The position numbers were made by a program, and so were the translations under genes. Under the pieces are notes generated by a model. That model made no database searches and was not told the origin of the DNA. It saw only the letters and a program-made list of their open reading frames with translations. Below are positions 63,579 to 64,000 of a DNA stretch of 64,000 nt, one piece after another (within the stretch, counting starts at the first letter, position 1; the number at the start of each line of letters is the position of its first letter). Origin of the DNA: Actinobacteria bacterium UBA2272 (GTDB lineage: Bacteria; Actinomycetota; Coriobacteriia; Anaerosomatales; Anaerosomataceae); assembly GCA_002347725.1 (NCBI GenBank), contig DDXA01000001.1, positions 62,001-126,000 on the forward strand, read 5' to 3'.

Positions 63579-64000
63579 CTACGCCCCGTAGCCTTCCCAC
63601 AGCGGCGTGGAGAGGTACCGTTCACCGGTGGACGGGGCGACCGTCACGATGGTGGTCCCGGCAAGCTCCGGCCGTGCGGCAAGGCGTAGCGCCGCCGCCA
63701 CGTTGGCGCCGGATGAGATGCCGACGAAGAGTCCCTCCTCGGCTGCGAGGCGACGGGCCATCGCTATCGCATCGGTTCCGCTGACGCTCAGCACCTCATC
63801 GAGCACGTCGAGGTCGAGCACCGAGGGGACGAAGTTGGCGCCGATGCCCTGGATCGGATGCGGAGCGGGCGTGAGCGCCTCACCGGCGAGCTTCTGGGAG
63901 ATGATCGGGGACTCCTCGGGCTCGACCGCGACGCGCTCCGCGTCCGGCCGGTGGTCGCCCAGATAGCGGCCGACACCGGTGATGGTCCCGCCCGTCCCGA
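63579..64000 (-). CDS. cysK: Cysteine synthase (O-acetylserine sulfhydrylase), 5'-truncated
   Basis: The frame is open to the window end; about 140 C-terminal residues are seen. PLP enzyme making cysteine from O-acetylserine and sulfide. Seen: the phosphate loop GTGGTITGVGRYL at the window edge, PHPIQGIGANFVPSVLD, the FVGISSGAN active-site loop, and the end VAPSTGERYLSTPLW. Followed at once by the Rrf2 gene, so the two are one transcript. Confidence 0.93.
   Translation of the reverse strand, partial: GTGGTITGVGRYLGDHRPDAERVAVEPEESPIISQKLAGEALTPAPHPIQGIGANFVPSVLDLDVLDEVLSVSGTDAIAMARRLAAEEGLFVGISSGANVAAALRLAARPELAGTTIVTVAPSTGERYLSTPLWEGYGA

Overview
The window is a gene-dense, high-GC chromosomal segment with short intergenic gaps and many 1-8 nt start/stop overlaps. 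It looks like an anaerobic actinobacterium, possibly Coriobacteriia or the OPB41/Anaerosomatales group. Pointers to this are four large surface proteins with triple cell-wall-binding repeats (CWB2, PF04122), a DUF2469 protein, GatCAB for Gln-tRNA formation, a PhoR/PhoP-type system beside pst, the anaerobe-type homocysteine route, a corrinoid methionine synthase without a reactivation domain, a TorD-type chaperone domain and a selenoprotein. The lineage is inference. I found no tRNA, rRNA, CRISPR array, insertion sequence or prophage.

Layout. 1-7.7 kb: the end of a family II pyrophosphatase, a PAP2 phosphatase, a PhoR/PhoP-like pair facing away from pstSCAB. 7.9-15.6 kb: an SDR, an MFS exporter, an FMN glutamate synthase-like protein divergent from glnA, two small unknowns, and thrC. 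15.6-20.5 kb: two CWB2 surface proteins, the scar of a third, and a methyltransferase. 20.6-29.2 kb: an acetyltransferase, an ApgM-like enzyme that may be a homoserine kinase, a two-gene ABC exporter, an EamA transporter and a Nudix hydrolase.

29.2-37.5 kb is a methionine operon behind a T-box leader: DUF39 protein and NIL-ferredoxin (sulfide to homocysteine), a small membrane protein, corrinoid methionine synthase, the zinc/iron-sulfur partner of MTHFR, MTHFR, then an unusual metallophosphoesterase-TorD fusion and a MoaE-like protein. Immediately after it (37,530-37,826) lies the most striking feature: a 98-residue thioredoxin-like protein with an in-frame TGA at the second position of a CxxC motif, followed 17 nt later by a hairpin with a GGUC apical loop. 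This is a bacterial SECIS element, so the gene is read here as a CxxU selenoprotein. lpd, lipA, a UPF0280 protein (a family linked to the DUF39 homocysteine route), DUF2469, ligA and a ferredoxin-CPBP protease fusion follow.

44.5-64 kb: gatC-gatA, a CWB2 gene with NHL repeats, gatB, a CWB2 protein with a beta-helix, a membrane protein, a probable free-standing structured RNA with its own promoter, closing stem and terminator (53.6-53.84 kb), an MFS/GNAT/dehydrogenase/TIGR04076 operon, and a minus-strand copper-handling cluster (cupredoxin-like proteins, CopA ATPase) next to an Rrf2 regulator and cysK, which is cut by the window end.
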